A DNA stretch of 64,000 nucleotides, taken from CALBPI01 sp038521865 (GTDB lineage: Bacteria; Pseudomonadota; Gammaproteobacteria; Steroidobacterales; Woeseiaceae). The translations under genes and the position numbers were made by a program. Below, piece after piece: positions 8,064 to 16,335 of this stretch. The notes below the pieces were generated by a model. The model ran no database searches and was not told where the DNA came from. It saw only the letters and a program-made list of their open reading frames with translations. Numbering within the stretch: the stretch's first letter is position 1; each line of letters begins with the position of its first letter. Where the stretch lies: contig JBCBKO010000001.1 in the NCBI GenBank assembly GCA_038521865.1, positions 806,001-870,000 on the forward strand, read 5' to 3'.

Positions 8064-8993
8064 CTAGCCGCGAGGATGATGCCTTTCGTGCAACTCTTTC
8101 ATGCGCTCACGGGCAACATGAGTATAGATCTGTGTCGTCGACAAATCGCTGTGGCCGAGCAACATCTGTACCACCCGCAAATCAGCACCATGGTTCAACA
8201 GGTGCGTTGCAAACGCGTGTCGTAATGAGTGAGGCGACAGACCATCCGGAATATTAGCCTTTTGAGCGTAGCGCTTGATGATGTGCCAGAACGCTTGACG
8301 GGTCATCCGGTCCCCGCGACGTGTGGGGAACAAGTATTCGGTTTGGCGTTCGAGCAGGATTTCGAGCCGCGGCCCTTCGATGAATTCCTGCAGCCAACGC
8401 TGCGATTCCTCACCGAGCGGGATCAAACGCTCGCGATCACCTTTTCCGACAATCCGCAGGACACCCTGATTAAGGTTGACCTGCGACTGCTTCAAACTGA
8501 TCAGCTCGGTCACGCGCAGCCCGGTTGCGTAAAGCAACTCCAACATCGCGCGATCGCGATGGCCGAGCGGCTCGGCTACGTTCGGCGCAGCAAGCAATGC
8601 CTCTACTTCATCCTCAGTCAGTGTCTTCGGAAGGCTGCGGCCAATACGCGGCATTGCGATATCGACGGTCGGGTCATCCTCGCGCACCGACTCGCTCGTC
8701 AGATATCGGAAAAAGCGGCGGAAGCTCGAGAGCTGACGAGCAGTCGATCGAGGCTTAGCCCCTTCTTCCACACGCCAGTTGATGAAGCCAAGCAGGTGAT
8801 CCTTGTCTGCCCGCTCGACAGCTACGTCTTGCTGTTGCAGCCACTTCGCCAACGACATCAGATCGGCTCGGTAGGCACCGAGCGTATTCTTTGACAAACC
8901 GCGCTCCATCCAGATCGCATCGAGGAATTTATCGATGATCTGTTCGGCTGCTGCGAGCTTGCCGCCGTTACCACTCTCGTCGTTTGTTGCCAT
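8064..8993 (-). CDS. xerD: Site-specific tyrosine recombinase XerD
   Basis: XerD acts with XerC at the dif site to resolve chromosome dimers. The N-terminal SAM-like core-binding domain (FLDAIWMERGLSKNTLGAYR) and catalytic domain are complete. Visible catalytic elements are ATGLRVTEL (first Arg), the Lys region GKGDRERLIP, HSLRHAFATHLL (His-x-x-Arg), LLGHSDLSTTQIYTHV (His and Tyr) and the C-terminal HERHHPRG tail, all closely matching E. coli XerD. The start at 8993 (ATG, MATNDES) gives 309 aa. Upstream in-frame ATGs add residues that look non-homologous. This is the housekeeping recombinase, not a phage integrase. Confidence 0.96.
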   Translation of the reverse strand: MATNDESGNGGKLAAAEQIIDKFLDAIWMERGLSKNTLGAYRADLMSLAKWLQQQDVAVERADKDHLLGFINWRVEEGAKPRSTARQLSSFRRFFRYLTSESVREDDPTVDIAMPRIGRSLPKTLTEDEVEALLAAPNVAEPLGHRDRAMLELLYATGLRVTELISLKQSQVNLNQGVLRIVGKGDRERLIPLGEESQRWLQEFIEGPRLEILLERQTEYLFPTRRGDRMTRQAFWHIIKRYAQKANIPDGLSPHSLRHAFATHLLNHGADLRVVQMLLGHSDLSTTQIYTHVARERMKELHERHHPRG

Positions 8994-9178
8994 CAAAGCC
9001 ATCTGTATACTGCGTATCGCGGCGCCATAGCGCCTATCATCGTTGGCGGATCGCACTGCCCTCCAAACATCGGAGATCAGCACACGAATCCGGAGTATTC
9101 ACAGCCCGCCTGCCGCCTGCCGTGACCACGGTCACAGAAAGCCCAGAGCGTTAACATAAAGTGATCGGCGTCACAAAA

Positions 9179-9922
9179 ATGCATGTGATCCTTGGCACGC
9201 TTTACGGTGTCGCGTACTGGCTAACCTTCCTTGTTTGCGCATTAGTGTGCGTTTTGCTGGTAACCATTCTCCCCGTATTGGCCTGGCGACAAGCCGCCGC
9301 GCGGGCCTGCGCTAGCGCTGTTTTCTTATTGACCGGCACTCGCGCGAAACGTTTCGGGTTCGAGCAATTACCCGAAGGCCCCAGTGTGGTCGTGGCGAAC
9401 CATGCGAGTTACATCGACGGGGTGCTACTTTTTTCGATCCTTCCGACTGGGTTTTCGTTCGTCATCAAGGCAGAGATGCAACAGGTTCCACTCGCCGGAT
9501 TTGTGCTCAAGCGTCTGGGTTCGTTTTTCGTCCAACGAGAGCATGTTCAGAGCAGCGCCAAATCGGCTCGCCAGGTAATGCGCGCCGCAGTTCAGGGTCG
9601 ACCTATCGGTTTTTTTCCCGAAGGCACTTTCGACGAGAACCCGGGATTGAAGCGCTTCCATAAAGGTGCTTTTGCAACCGCACGTACGGCCGCGCTGCCG
9701 GTGGTGCCGGTGGTCATTCGCGGCACGCGGCGGCTGTTGCCAGCCGATCGATGGCTGCCTTACCCAAGCAGGCTACAAGTAGAAGTATTGACGCCGATCC
9801 CTGCTGAAGTTGTGAGTAATCACACGGCGGTTGAGACCATGAAAGCGGCCCGCGACGCTATCGCAGCCAAACTGGACGAACCTGACCTGCTATCGACGAA
9901 AAACGCTGGACCGGCCGATTAA
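9179..9922 (+). CDS. 1-acyl-sn-glycerol-3-phosphate acyltransferase family (PlsC-like)
   Basis: This membrane-associated acyltransferase, of the kind that makes phosphatidic acid, has a hydrophobic N-terminal segment (about residues 8-36), the catalytic NHxxxxD motif as NHASYIDG (His75, Asp80), a GSFFVQRE block and FPEGTF, the glycerol-phosphate-binding motif. The chosen ATG (9179) gives 247 aa. A GTG at 9161 would add six residues. A second PlsC-like gene occurs at 60464, next to an OlsB-like gene, so this copy is the better candidate for general phospholipid synthesis. It is divergent from xerD and convergent with the TPR gene. Confidence 0.88.
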   Translation: MHVILGTLYGVAYWLTFLVCALVCVLLVTILPVLAWRQAAARACASAVFLLTGTRAKRFGFEQLPEGPSVVVANHASYIDGVLLFSILPTGFSFVIKAEMQQVPLAGFVLKRLGSFFVQREHVQSSAKSARQVMRAAVQGRPIGFFPEGTFDENPGLKRFHKGAFATARTAALPVVPVVIRGTRRLLPADRWLPYPSRLQVEVLTPIPAEVVSNHTAVETMKAARDAIAAKLDEPDLLSTKNAGPAD

Positions 9923-9956
9923 CAGGGCGTGGCCCCCTTGCGCGGGCCGAACAGAC

Positions 9957-11225
9957 TTAGCTGCTTGCGCCGGTGCTCAAACGATCGTTGATGTAGGCGA
10001 GCCACCCCGCCGCGTTCTTGCGATCGTTTTCGTTGTCCGACTCTGTTGCCGACTGGAATGCAGTCTTGGCATCTCGTAGCCGACCCGATTCCGCGTGAGC
10101 AATACCGATCAAAATGTAGGCTTCACCCGGGCGTTCATAATTGCGTTCGATCGCCACCTGCGCGGTCTCCACCACCCGATCCCAGTTGCCCAGCTCGTTG
10201 TAGACTTTCGCTTGCCGGAATGCCCAAAGGGGATCACCGGTTAGGTTGCCAAGATCGCCCATCGTCGCAAGCGCCTTGTCATATTCACGAGCACCAGACC
10301 AAGCCGATTGCAGCAACTCCAGGTTCTTTTTGTTTCGCTCGATGACGCCGGAGGCTAGTCCCTTTTCCACGATGACGCCCGCGGTATACGGGCTGTTTAA
10401 AAAGATGTTGAGCTGCGCCAAGGTCAGCTGTGCATTTTCATCGTCGTCGAGAAGCGCGCCTCGATAGGCGACCATCAGTGTGGCCAGCGCTTCCTGGTCC
10501 TGCTTGAGCTCCATGTGGATGCCCGAAAGGGTCTGCCAGAACTGCTTCTCATCAGGCCAAATCTGAACCATCTTGCGCAACAACGGGATCGCTTTTGGTT
10601 TCTGGTCAGTCTCGAAGTACACGGCCAGCAACAATTGATGCCAGGACTTCTGAGGCTCTTCTTTTACCTCAATCGCCTTCTCGACGTAGGGCTGTGCATT
10701 TTTGAATTCGCCCAGCTGCGAATAGGCTTGAGCAATCAGGATGTAAGCCTCACCCGACGGATTTTGCTCGTACTTGAACCAACGGCGCGCGGTGTCGATT
10801 GCTTTTCGGTATTCCTCGACCTGCATGTAGAGACTCGCCAACGAGAACAACATGCCCTGTTGAGCCTCGTTGGGCAGTGCATCCTCAGCCAGAGACTTCT
10901 CAAAGTATTTGATGCCGTCCGGGTAATTACTCTCGTTGGTGTAAATGAAACCAATCGTCTGGAATAACAGCGCACGCTCGTAATTGTTCAGGCGTCCGTT
11001 CCCTTCCTGAACCTTGGCGCTCTCCAAAGCCTCGGCACGCGTCTCGTCCGCATCCATCAGCTCCTGGATCGCCGTGATTCGCTTGTAGAATGGCTGGCTG
11101 ATCGACTGCTGGCGGATCTCGCGCTCTTCAACCTGGCGGTCGTCTGAAAGCTCTTCCTGCGCAATCGATGTCTGGGTCAGAAGGCAGCTGCCAATTATTG
11201 CAAACGCATACTGCTTAATTTTCAT
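9957..11225 (-). CDS. TPR lipoprotein-like/periplasmic protein of the TonB2-type operon
   Basis: The 422-residue protein has an N-terminal signal peptide (MKIKQYAFAI..., cleavage near TSIAQ) and a run of tetratricopeptide-type helix pairs across about residues 60-410. Recognizable TPR units carry YERALLFQTIGFIY, GEAYILIAQAYSQLGEF, FWQTLSGIHMEL and PGEAYILIGIAHAESG. The signal peptide has Cys at about position 14, but I see no clean lipobox at the cleavage site, so lipidation is doubtful. It is the last gene of the eight-gene operon, 36 nt after the second TonB gene. TPR proteins accompany TonB2-type systems of Vibrio and relatives, where one is required for function. That parallel is from the family, not from this sequence. 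Confidence 0.82.
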   Translation of the reverse strand: MKIKQYAFAIIGSCLLTQTSIAQEELSDDRQVEEREIRQQSISQPFYKRITAIQELMDADETRAEALESAKVQEGNGRLNNYERALLFQTIGFIYTNESNYPDGIKYFEKSLAEDALPNEAQQGMLFSLASLYMQVEEYRKAIDTARRWFKYEQNPSGEAYILIAQAYSQLGEFKNAQPYVEKAIEVKEEPQKSWHQLLLAVYFETDQKPKAIPLLRKMVQIWPDEKQFWQTLSGIHMELKQDQEALATLMVAYRGALLDDDENAQLTLAQLNIFLNSPYTAGVIVEKGLASGVIERNKKNLELLQSAWSGAREYDKALATMGDLGNLTGDPLWAFRQAKVYNELGNWDRVVETAQVAIERNYERPGEAYILIGIAHAESGRLRDAKTAFQSATESDNENDRKNAAGWLAYINDRLSTGASS

Positions 11226-11261
11226 TCTCTTATCTCAGTTTTCACACGTTGAAAGTGAGCT

Positions 11262-11870
11262 TCAAAACTTGAATTCGGTGGTCATCGATACCCGCCGGGC
11301 GACAGGCACACCGTCCACCACGCGCGGCTTGAATTTCGATTTGTACATTGCAGTGACCGCCGCGCTATCGAACACTCGGCGTGGGTATGACTCGACCACC
11401 TCGACATCGGACACTGAACCATCGCGTTCGATTGTGAAGGCCAGCTTGACCCATCCCTCGGTGCCGTCCAGAGCGGCTTCACGCGGATACTGCGCCTGCA
11501 TCAGGAACACTGGAACGACATCGCCTTCTCGCTGACCAGCTTCGCCGCGATCACCGATGTAAGGTCCATCCCCCAATCCGATGGTAATGACCGGAGTCTC
11601 TATGTCCGGGAAATCTGGCGGCGGCTTCGTTCTATCCGGATCTGGCTCCGTTACTGGCGGAGGCGGCTCCTTCGGGGGCTTCGGCTCAGGCGGCTTCTCG
11701 CGGACTTTTTTATTGACGGCTTCTTGGTCCGTTGCCATCACAATGTCGACGAGTTCAGGCGGAGTTGGCTCAAGGTCGACTTCAGGCTCGCCGGCAATCA
11801 GGCCATTCATCAGCAAGAACAGCAGCGTTGCGACAATCGCACCTGATATAACAGACATCGCGTACTTCAT
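11262..11870 (-). CDS. TonB-family energy transducer (second copy)
   Basis: The 202-residue protein has an N-terminal membrane anchor (about 6-28), a Pro/Lys/Glu-rich spacer (about 35-95, repeated KPPEP and PPPPV elements) and a TonB C-terminal domain (about 120-202) with YPREAALDGTEGWVKL and SDVEVVESYPRRVFD. It ends in SMTTEFKF, identical to the neighbouring paralogue at 11909-12520. The short spacer resembles TonB2 rather than E. coli TonB. GAGGGTG lies 8 nt before the ATG. Together the two paralogues indicate a tandem duplication inside the operon. Confidence 0.92.
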   Translation of the reverse strand: MKYAMSVISGAIVATLLFLLMNGLIAGEPEVDLEPTPPELVDIVMATDQEAVNKKVREKPPEPKPPKEPPPPVTEPDPDRTKPPPDFPDIETPVITIGLGDGPYIGDRGEAGQREGDVVPVFLMQAQYPREAALDGTEGWVKLAFTIERDGSVSDVEVVESYPRRVFDSAAVTAMYKSKFKPRVVDGVPVARRVSMTTEFKF

Positions 11871-11908
11871 GTATTCACCCTCTGCTGCCGGGACAGACTC
11901 GAGTCAGT

Positions 11909-12520
11909 CTAGAACTTGAATTCGGTGGTCATGGAGACGCGACGAGCGGTCGCAACGCCATCAATCACTCTGGGCTTGAACTTCGACTTGTACATCGCCT
12001 GTTTCGCTGCCCGATCGAAGATTCTCCGTGGATTGGATTCCAGGATTTCGACATCGGATACCGAGCCATCGGCTTCAATGGTGAACTCCATCTTGACCCA
12101 GCCTTCGATGCCGTCCAGCGCGGCCTCGCGCGGATACTGCGGCTGCATCAGGAAGATCGGAACGACGTCGCCCTCCTGGTTGCCACTGCCCGGAGCTCCG
12201 GGAATCCAGATTCCATCACCGGCAACACCAATATCAATATTAGGCGTCTGGATGTTAGGCAGCTGCGGTGGGGGCTTGTCGTTGTTTTCTTGTGAGAGCT
12301 TAGGTGGCGGTGGCGGCTCTTTCGGCTTCTCGGGTTCCGGTGGCTTCCTGCGATCGCGCTTGTTCTCGATTTCTTCGTCTTGCACTTTTACGAAGTCAAA
12401 CTGCGCCGCGAGATCATCGTCGCGGTTCAGCTCCGGCTCACCTGCGATCAACGCATGCATCAGAAGAAACAGCAGCGTCGCAACGATACCGCCAGATACG
12501 ATAGCTACGGCATATCTCAT
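11909..12520 (-). CDS. TonB-family energy transducer (first copy)
   Basis: This 203-residue TonB2-like protein has a membrane anchor at about 6-28, a spacer with EPEKPKEPPPPPK, and a C-terminal domain containing YPREAALDGIEGWVKMEF. It is preceded by AGGAGG and follows an exbD gene by 34 nt. It differs from the downstream paralogue mainly in the anchor-proximal and spacer regions, while the last 85 residues are largely identical. TonB proteins transmit the inner-membrane proton-motive force, harvested by ExbB/ExbD, to outer-membrane receptors. No receptor gene is visible in the window. Confidence 0.92.
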   Translation of the reverse strand: MRYAVAIVSGGIVATLLFLLMHALIAGEPELNRDDDLAAQFDFVKVQDEEIENKRDRRKPPEPEKPKEPPPPPKLSQENNDKPPPQLPNIQTPNIDIGVAGDGIWIPGAPGSGNQEGDVVPIFLMQPQYPREAALDGIEGWVKMEFTIEADGSVSDVEILESNPRRIFDRAAKQAMYKSKFKPRVIDGVATARRVSMTTEFKF

Positions 12521-12554
12521 GTAATTCGCCTCCTGGCTCTCACGAAATCCTCCG

Positions 12555-12962
12555 TCAGGACCCTTCGTTTTCAGCTGCTACTGCGATGCTGATCACACCA
12601 CCGAGACGCACCTGATCCATGATGTCGATGACGACGCCCGTCGGCGCACCTACATCCGCGATAATGACCGCGGAGCTCTCCGGGCTTTCCGCCTTGATCT
12701 CCTCGACCCGGCTCCGAACGTCCGAAACCTCGATTTCCTGCTTGTTAAACCAGATATCGCCGGTCTTGGTCACACCGATCAAAATGTTACCACGTGACTT
12801 CGAGACAGCTGTCTCAGCCTCCGGACGGAGCGGATCGATCCCCGTGTCTTTCACAAATGAAGTCGTAACAATGAAGAAAATCAACATGATAAAGACGATA
12901 TCTAACATCGGTGTGATGTTAATTTCGGTATCGTCTTGCTCTTCGCTGTGTCGTCTGGCCAC
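12555..12962 (-). CDS. ExbD/TolR-family protein (copy 2)
   Basis: This 135-residue proton-channel subunit has a short cytoplasmic tail, then TEINITPMLDIVFIMLIFFIV, where the Asp within the helix is the conserved proton-conducting residue. A periplasmic domain ends in VISIAVAAENEGS. The start codon is GTG (12962), with AGGAG upstream. It follows the other exbD gene by only 9 nt. The two ExbD proteins share the N-terminal 40 residues closely and diverge afterwards, so they may form a hetero-oligomer. Confidence 0.92.
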   Translation of the reverse strand: MARRHSEEQDDTEINITPMLDIVFIMLIFFIVTTSFVKDTGIDPLRPEAETAVSKSRGNILIGVTKTGDIWFNKQEIEVSDVRSRVEEIKAESPESSAVIIADVGAPTGVVIDIMDQVRLGGVISIAVAAENEGS

Positions 12963-12971
12963 AGAGAACTC

Positions 12972-13376
12972 CTATTTGTTGATTGCCGCGAGCGAGACTT
13001 TGTCAGCCCCCGCCGCTCGCGCCTGATCGACCACCGTCACCAGCAAACCGACATCAGCCTCTCGTGCGGCGGCTACGACCACCGACGCTTCGGGCTTGGT
13101 CGCAAGCGCGCTCTCGATGTTGGCGCGAACCGCCTGAACATCCGTGGGTCGGTTATTGACCGAAATCCTGCCGGCGTCGTCGATCTTGATCGCAATGACG
13201 TCAGACAGTTTTTTCTCTTTCGGCGGCTCGTTACTCGGACGAGACAGGTCAACGCCCGTCTCTTTCACAAACGAGGTGGTCACGATGAAAAAGATCAGCA
13301 GGATGAACACCACGTCCAGCATCGGCGTAATGTTGATTTCCGCGTCTTCCTCAGCTCTGTGTTTTCTCTTGGACAT
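12972..13376 (-). CDS. ExbD/TolR-family protein (copy 1)
   Basis: This is a 134-residue ExbD. The membrane helix contains EINITPMLDVVFILLIFFIV with the proton-conducting Asp, and a TSFVKETGVDL stretch links to the periplasmic domain (about 60-134). The gene is 8 nt after the short exbB gene and 9 nt before the second exbD gene. With ExbB it forms the inner-membrane motor that energizes TonB. The paired arrangement of two exbD genes with two tonB genes is unusual for a single operon. Confidence 0.93.
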   Translation of the reverse strand: MSKRKHRAEEDAEINITPMLDVVFILLIFFIVTTSFVKETGVDLSRPSNEPPKEKKLSDVIAIKIDDAGRISVNNRPTDVQAVRANIESALATKPEASVVVAAAREADVGLLVTVVDQARAAGADKVSLAAINK

Positions 13377-13384
13377 GCCCTACC

Positions 13385-13909
13385 TCAGTGCCTCGTCAGC
13401 GCATCTTCGAGCCGAGCGACCGCACGATTGGCACGTCGCTCTAGCTGGACTGAGATGTAAAGGCCCGATAACGCTGCGACCAGACCGGCCATAGTCGGAA
13501 TCGTCGCCTGCGACACGCCACCCGCCATCAACCGCGCGTTCCCGGTGCCGTGGAAGGCCATGACCTCGAATACCTTGATCATGCCGAATACGGTGCCAAA
13601 CAGGCCGAGTAATGGCAGCAATGCCATGATCGTTTTAATGATCGGAAGGAATTGCCGTGCCTGGACCGAGATCTGGGAGATCAACAGGGAACGGATCGCC
13701 TGCGCATACCAGGAATCGGTGTCAGCGCGAGCTTCCCACTCCTGTTTCACGCGCGCCATCTCTTGCGGCAGTCCTTTTGACAAGAACCAGAAACGCTCAA
13801 TGATGAACGTCCACATGATGATCGTAGCGATCAGAATCAGGAACAGCACAGGCCCGCCCAACTCGAAGAACGAGCGGAGTGAAATCCAAATGGAGTCTAT
13901 GAAATACAC
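13385..13909 (-). CDS. MotA/TolQ/ExbB proton channel protein (short ExbB)
   Basis: The 174-residue membrane protein of the ExbB/TolQ/MotA family has helices at about 18-40, 85-108 and 130-152. The family signature appears as LLPLLGLFGTVFGMIKVFEVM followed by GGVSQATIPTMAGLVAALSGLY. It lacks the large periplasmic N-terminal domain of the preceding gene. The pair of one long and one short ExbB matches the TtpC plus ExbB2 arrangement of Vibrio TonB2 systems. It starts 10 nt after the long paralogue. Confidence 0.93.
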   Translation of the reverse strand: MYFIDSIWISLRSFFELGGPVLFLILIATIIMWTFIIERFWFLSKGLPQEMARVKQEWEARADTDSWYAQAIRSLLISQISVQARQFLPIIKTIMALLPLLGLFGTVFGMIKVFEVMAFHGTGNARLMAGGVSQATIPTMAGLVAALSGLYISVQLERRANRAVARLEDALTRH

Positions 13910-13919
13910 AGCGACTCCG

Positions 13920-15275
13920 TCAGGTGCGTTCCGTGTGGCGCGCGATGATGCCGGCGCTCTGTTCTTCGAGTACCTCGATCAACGAACGGCTTCTGCTAGT
14001 TACCAATGTGTGCATAAACACCAGCGGAATAGCGACAATCAGACCGAGCATCGTCGTGACCAGCGCTTCTGAAATACCGCCCGCCATCAATTTCGGATCA
14101 CCCGTACCAAACAGCGTGATTGCCTGGAAGGTGTTGATCATGCCCACAACCGTTCCGAGCAGACCCAGGAGCGGAGCCACCGCAGCAAAAACCTTGATGA
14201 GCGACTGGCCACTCTCCAAAGGAGGGACCTCTTTCATGATTGCCTCATCCAGCTTGAGTTCCAGGGTCTCAAAGTCCGCGTTACGGTTCTCGGCGTACAC
14301 ACCGAGCACGCGACCCAGCGGGTTATCCGGTTTGGGCTCGCCACCTTTTAGCTGGCGCTTCATCTTGCCACCGAGACCGGACAGGATCAGCAGACGCCAC
14401 AAAGCGATGCCGATACCGATGATGCCGATGCCGATAATGACGTAACCCACCGGGCCGCCCTGGCTGATGCGCTCACCGACGGTCGCTTTCTTGGTCTCGA
14501 GACTCAGCAACGTGCCCCCGCTAGGGTCGATCGGAAACTCCACCAGCGTGCCAGCTGATGCGGATACCAGAGACTTCGCGGGGCCGGTGAATCGAGCTGC
14601 CGGCTGCGGATCGAGCACCTGCAAACCACCCGTCTCGTTACTGAATGTCAGGAAGCCATCGCTGTTGACGACGTTGAAGGCACCGACTCGCACGACTTCA
14701 CCCTGCGTTTTGGCGCCTCCGGAGGCACTAATCTCGGTTGTAAATTTCTCGACACTGGAAGACGCTGCCATTTCCTCAAGCAGCAAGAACTGGAGTTCCC
14801 GCAACTGCGCGATCGACGGCAATCCATCGGCCTCAGCCAGTACTTCGGCTATCTCGCCTCGACTGGGTTTCTGCGTGGTAATGATGGAGCCCTGAACCAT
14901 ACCTAACGCTTCACCCGCCGCCAGTCTGACGACACCGAACAACTCGCCGATGTCACCGGTCCTGACACGCAGCGTTTCCGTGAGGTCAGTCAGCGTCTGC
15001 TCATTCGCATCGTAGGCTGCTTTCAACTGATCGCTGCGGCGCTCCGCTTCGGCCAGAGCCTGCTGAGCGCTATTCAATAGCGCTTGCTGCTCGTTGCGCC
15101 GTGCAATGAACTCCTGCTCGCGCTGCCGATTCTCCGCACTCACCGCCTGGCCTTGTTTACGGACCTCGTCAAGCACGTCGTTCAAAGAAGACTGCGCGTC
15201 CGCATTAGAGCCAGCGATGACCGACAATAAAACTACGGGTGCGCCAAGCGCCTTGATCATCTTAGCGAAACTCAT
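13920..15275 (-). CDS. Long MotA/TolQ/ExbB protein with periplasmic coiled coil (TtpC-like)
   Basis: The 451-residue protein begins with a signal sequence (to about residue 27, NADAQ) and a long coiled coil (about 35-110, rich in Q, E, R and A). A periplasmic domain (to about 275) follows, then a membrane segment (about 279-298) and the ExbB core with LLGLLGTVVGMINTFQAITLFG and GGISEALVTTMLGLIVAIP. This architecture corresponds to TtpC of the Vibrio TonB2 system. Its ATG overlaps the stop of the DUF3450 gene by 4 nt (ATGA), so translation of the two is probably coupled. Confidence 0.92.
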   Translation of the reverse strand: MSFAKMIKALGAPVVLLSVIAGSNADAQSSLNDVLDEVRKQGQAVSAENRQREQEFIARRNEQQALLNSAQQALAEAERRSDQLKAAYDANEQTLTDLTETLRVRTGDIGELFGVVRLAAGEALGMVQGSIITTQKPSRGEIAEVLAEADGLPSIAQLRELQFLLLEEMAASSSVEKFTTEISASGGAKTQGEVVRVGAFNVVNSDGFLTFSNETGGLQVLDPQPAARFTGPAKSLVSASAGTLVEFPIDPSGGTLLSLETKKATVGERISQGGPVGYVIIGIGIIGIGIALWRLLILSGLGGKMKRQLKGGEPKPDNPLGRVLGVYAENRNADFETLELKLDEAIMKEVPPLESGQSLIKVFAAVAPLLGLLGTVVGMINTFQAITLFGTGDPKLMAGGISEALVTTMLGLIVAIPLVFMHTLVTSRSRSLIEVLEEQSAGIIARHTERT

Positions 15276-16072
15276 TGCGATGCCTCCGGAGCGGGAACGG
15301 GAAGATTTAGCAGTTGCGGTGGTGCCTGCTTGCGGGCCAGCGACAGACCGTCGCTGACGGCACGGCGATAGCCACTATCGAGTACTTCCCAAGTGCCGGA
15401 CTGCTTGTTCCACATGCCGGTGACCTTCTGATCCGGCGTCTGGTAGGCCAGCACAATTCGACCGACGCGCAAGAAATCGACGGTTGTTTCGACGCCGTTC
15501 AAATCGATCGTGCCCTCGTAGGCCTCGATCGTGTCGCCGTATTCAGTTTCGATTCTGTAGGCATCCATAATCTGCCGGTATTTCTCCGAGTTTGTGATTT
15601 CGGAGCTCGTCATGTTCGCTTCGAGGTTCTCGATACGGCGCATGCGCGATTCGCTCTGGAACGGCATGTCGGCTTCGATGAACTGGCGCAGATCCGCGAT
15701 CATCGTGAGCATCAGCGGTACGATGCCCTGCTCTGTTTGATCGAAATTCTCAAGATCGTCTTCCATCTTTGCGATCGACGCATTCTGGTCATCAACAACC
15801 TTTTGCAGGTTGTCATTGTAGATACGCACTCGATCCAACTGCTGGAGCACCAAACGGTACTCGCTCAGCAGTTCCGAAGTCTGCTGTGCGTAGCGATCGA
15901 CTCGCTGTTGAGAGGCACTCGACCCCCGATCGAAGTCTTCTTGGGTATCAATGACCCGCTTCGCAGCTTGCTGCGCGAAGGCGCTTGGGCTAGCGAGAGC
16001 GATTACGGCAGCAGCAAAAAAGCCCCCGACCACGGTACGGCTCCGGCCGCCGCTAAAAAACGACATCAGCAT
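15272..16072 (-). CDS. DUF3450 family protein leading the TonB2-type operon
   Basis: The 266-residue protein has a signal peptide (cleavage near ASPSAFA-Q) and a long helical coiled-coil region (about 45-130) with QRVDRYAQQTSELLSEYR and LENFDQTEQGIVPLMLTMI. A beta-rich C-terminal part follows (VDFLRVGRIVLAYQT, MWNKQSGTWEVLDSGYRRAV). This is the DUF3450 pattern. Such proteins are regularly encoded next to TonB2-type ExbB/TtpC genes in Gammaproteobacteria, but their role is unknown. The ATG at 16072 is chosen because AGGA lies 8 nt upstream. An upstream ATG at 16162 has no such site. It is the first gene of the operon. Confidence 0.85.
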   Translation of the reverse strand: MLMSFFSGGRSRTVVGGFFAAAVIALASPSAFAQQAAKRVIDTQEDFDRGSSASQQRVDRYAQQTSELLSEYRLVLQQLDRVRIYNDNLQKVVDDQNASIAKMEDDLENFDQTEQGIVPLMLTMIADLRQFIEADMPFQSESRMRRIENLEANMTSSEITNSEKYRQIMDAYRIETEYGDTIEAYEGTIDLNGVETTVDFLRVGRIVLAYQTPDQKVTGMWNKQSGTWEVLDSGYRRAVSDGLSLARKQAPPQLLNLPVPAPEASQ

Positions 16073-16132
16073 TAGTGTTTTCCTACAGACGTTCTGAATC
16101 TTGATTATGTGTAATACCACCCGCAGCAGTGT

Positions 16133-16149
16133 TTCCGGCCGTACCGGAA
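16133..16149. promoter_or_regulatory. Dyad in the divergent tonB-operon/thiolase spacer
   Basis: TTCCGG-CCGTA-CCGGAA forms a 6-bp inverted repeat with a 5-nt centre, 61 nt upstream of the DUF3450 gene. It sits in the 263-nt spacer separating the operon from the divergent thiolase gene. It could be an operator or a short hairpin. No -35/-10 pair stands out beside it, and 6-bp dyads occur by chance in sequence of this composition. Confidence 0.25.
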
Positions 16150-16335
16150 CCCCCCGAGACACAGGCCACTGTTGTGGGCTGGAAGCAACAAGCCTCCTGT
16201 TTTACGCCGACCGAAGCTAGCAGAATTGACCACGAAAAAAAAGCGTGTTCAAAGACTAGCGCCAAGCGTGAAGCGCATGCATCTCGCCCCCTATTCGTTC
16301 AAAATATGGTGCCCAATTCACGACAAGGACCCCCC

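Noticed and set aside
8064..8993. Tyrosine recombinase as a sign of a phage or island
   Set aside because: It matches housekeeping XerD throughout and lies next to dsbC. No att repeat, phage gene or transposase is near.
11916..12524. Long plus-strand open frame opposite the first TonB gene
   Set aside because: It mirrors the TonB gene and has low-complexity Ser/Arg/Gly-rich translation with no family motif. The minus-strand TonB has clear domains and a ribosome-binding site.
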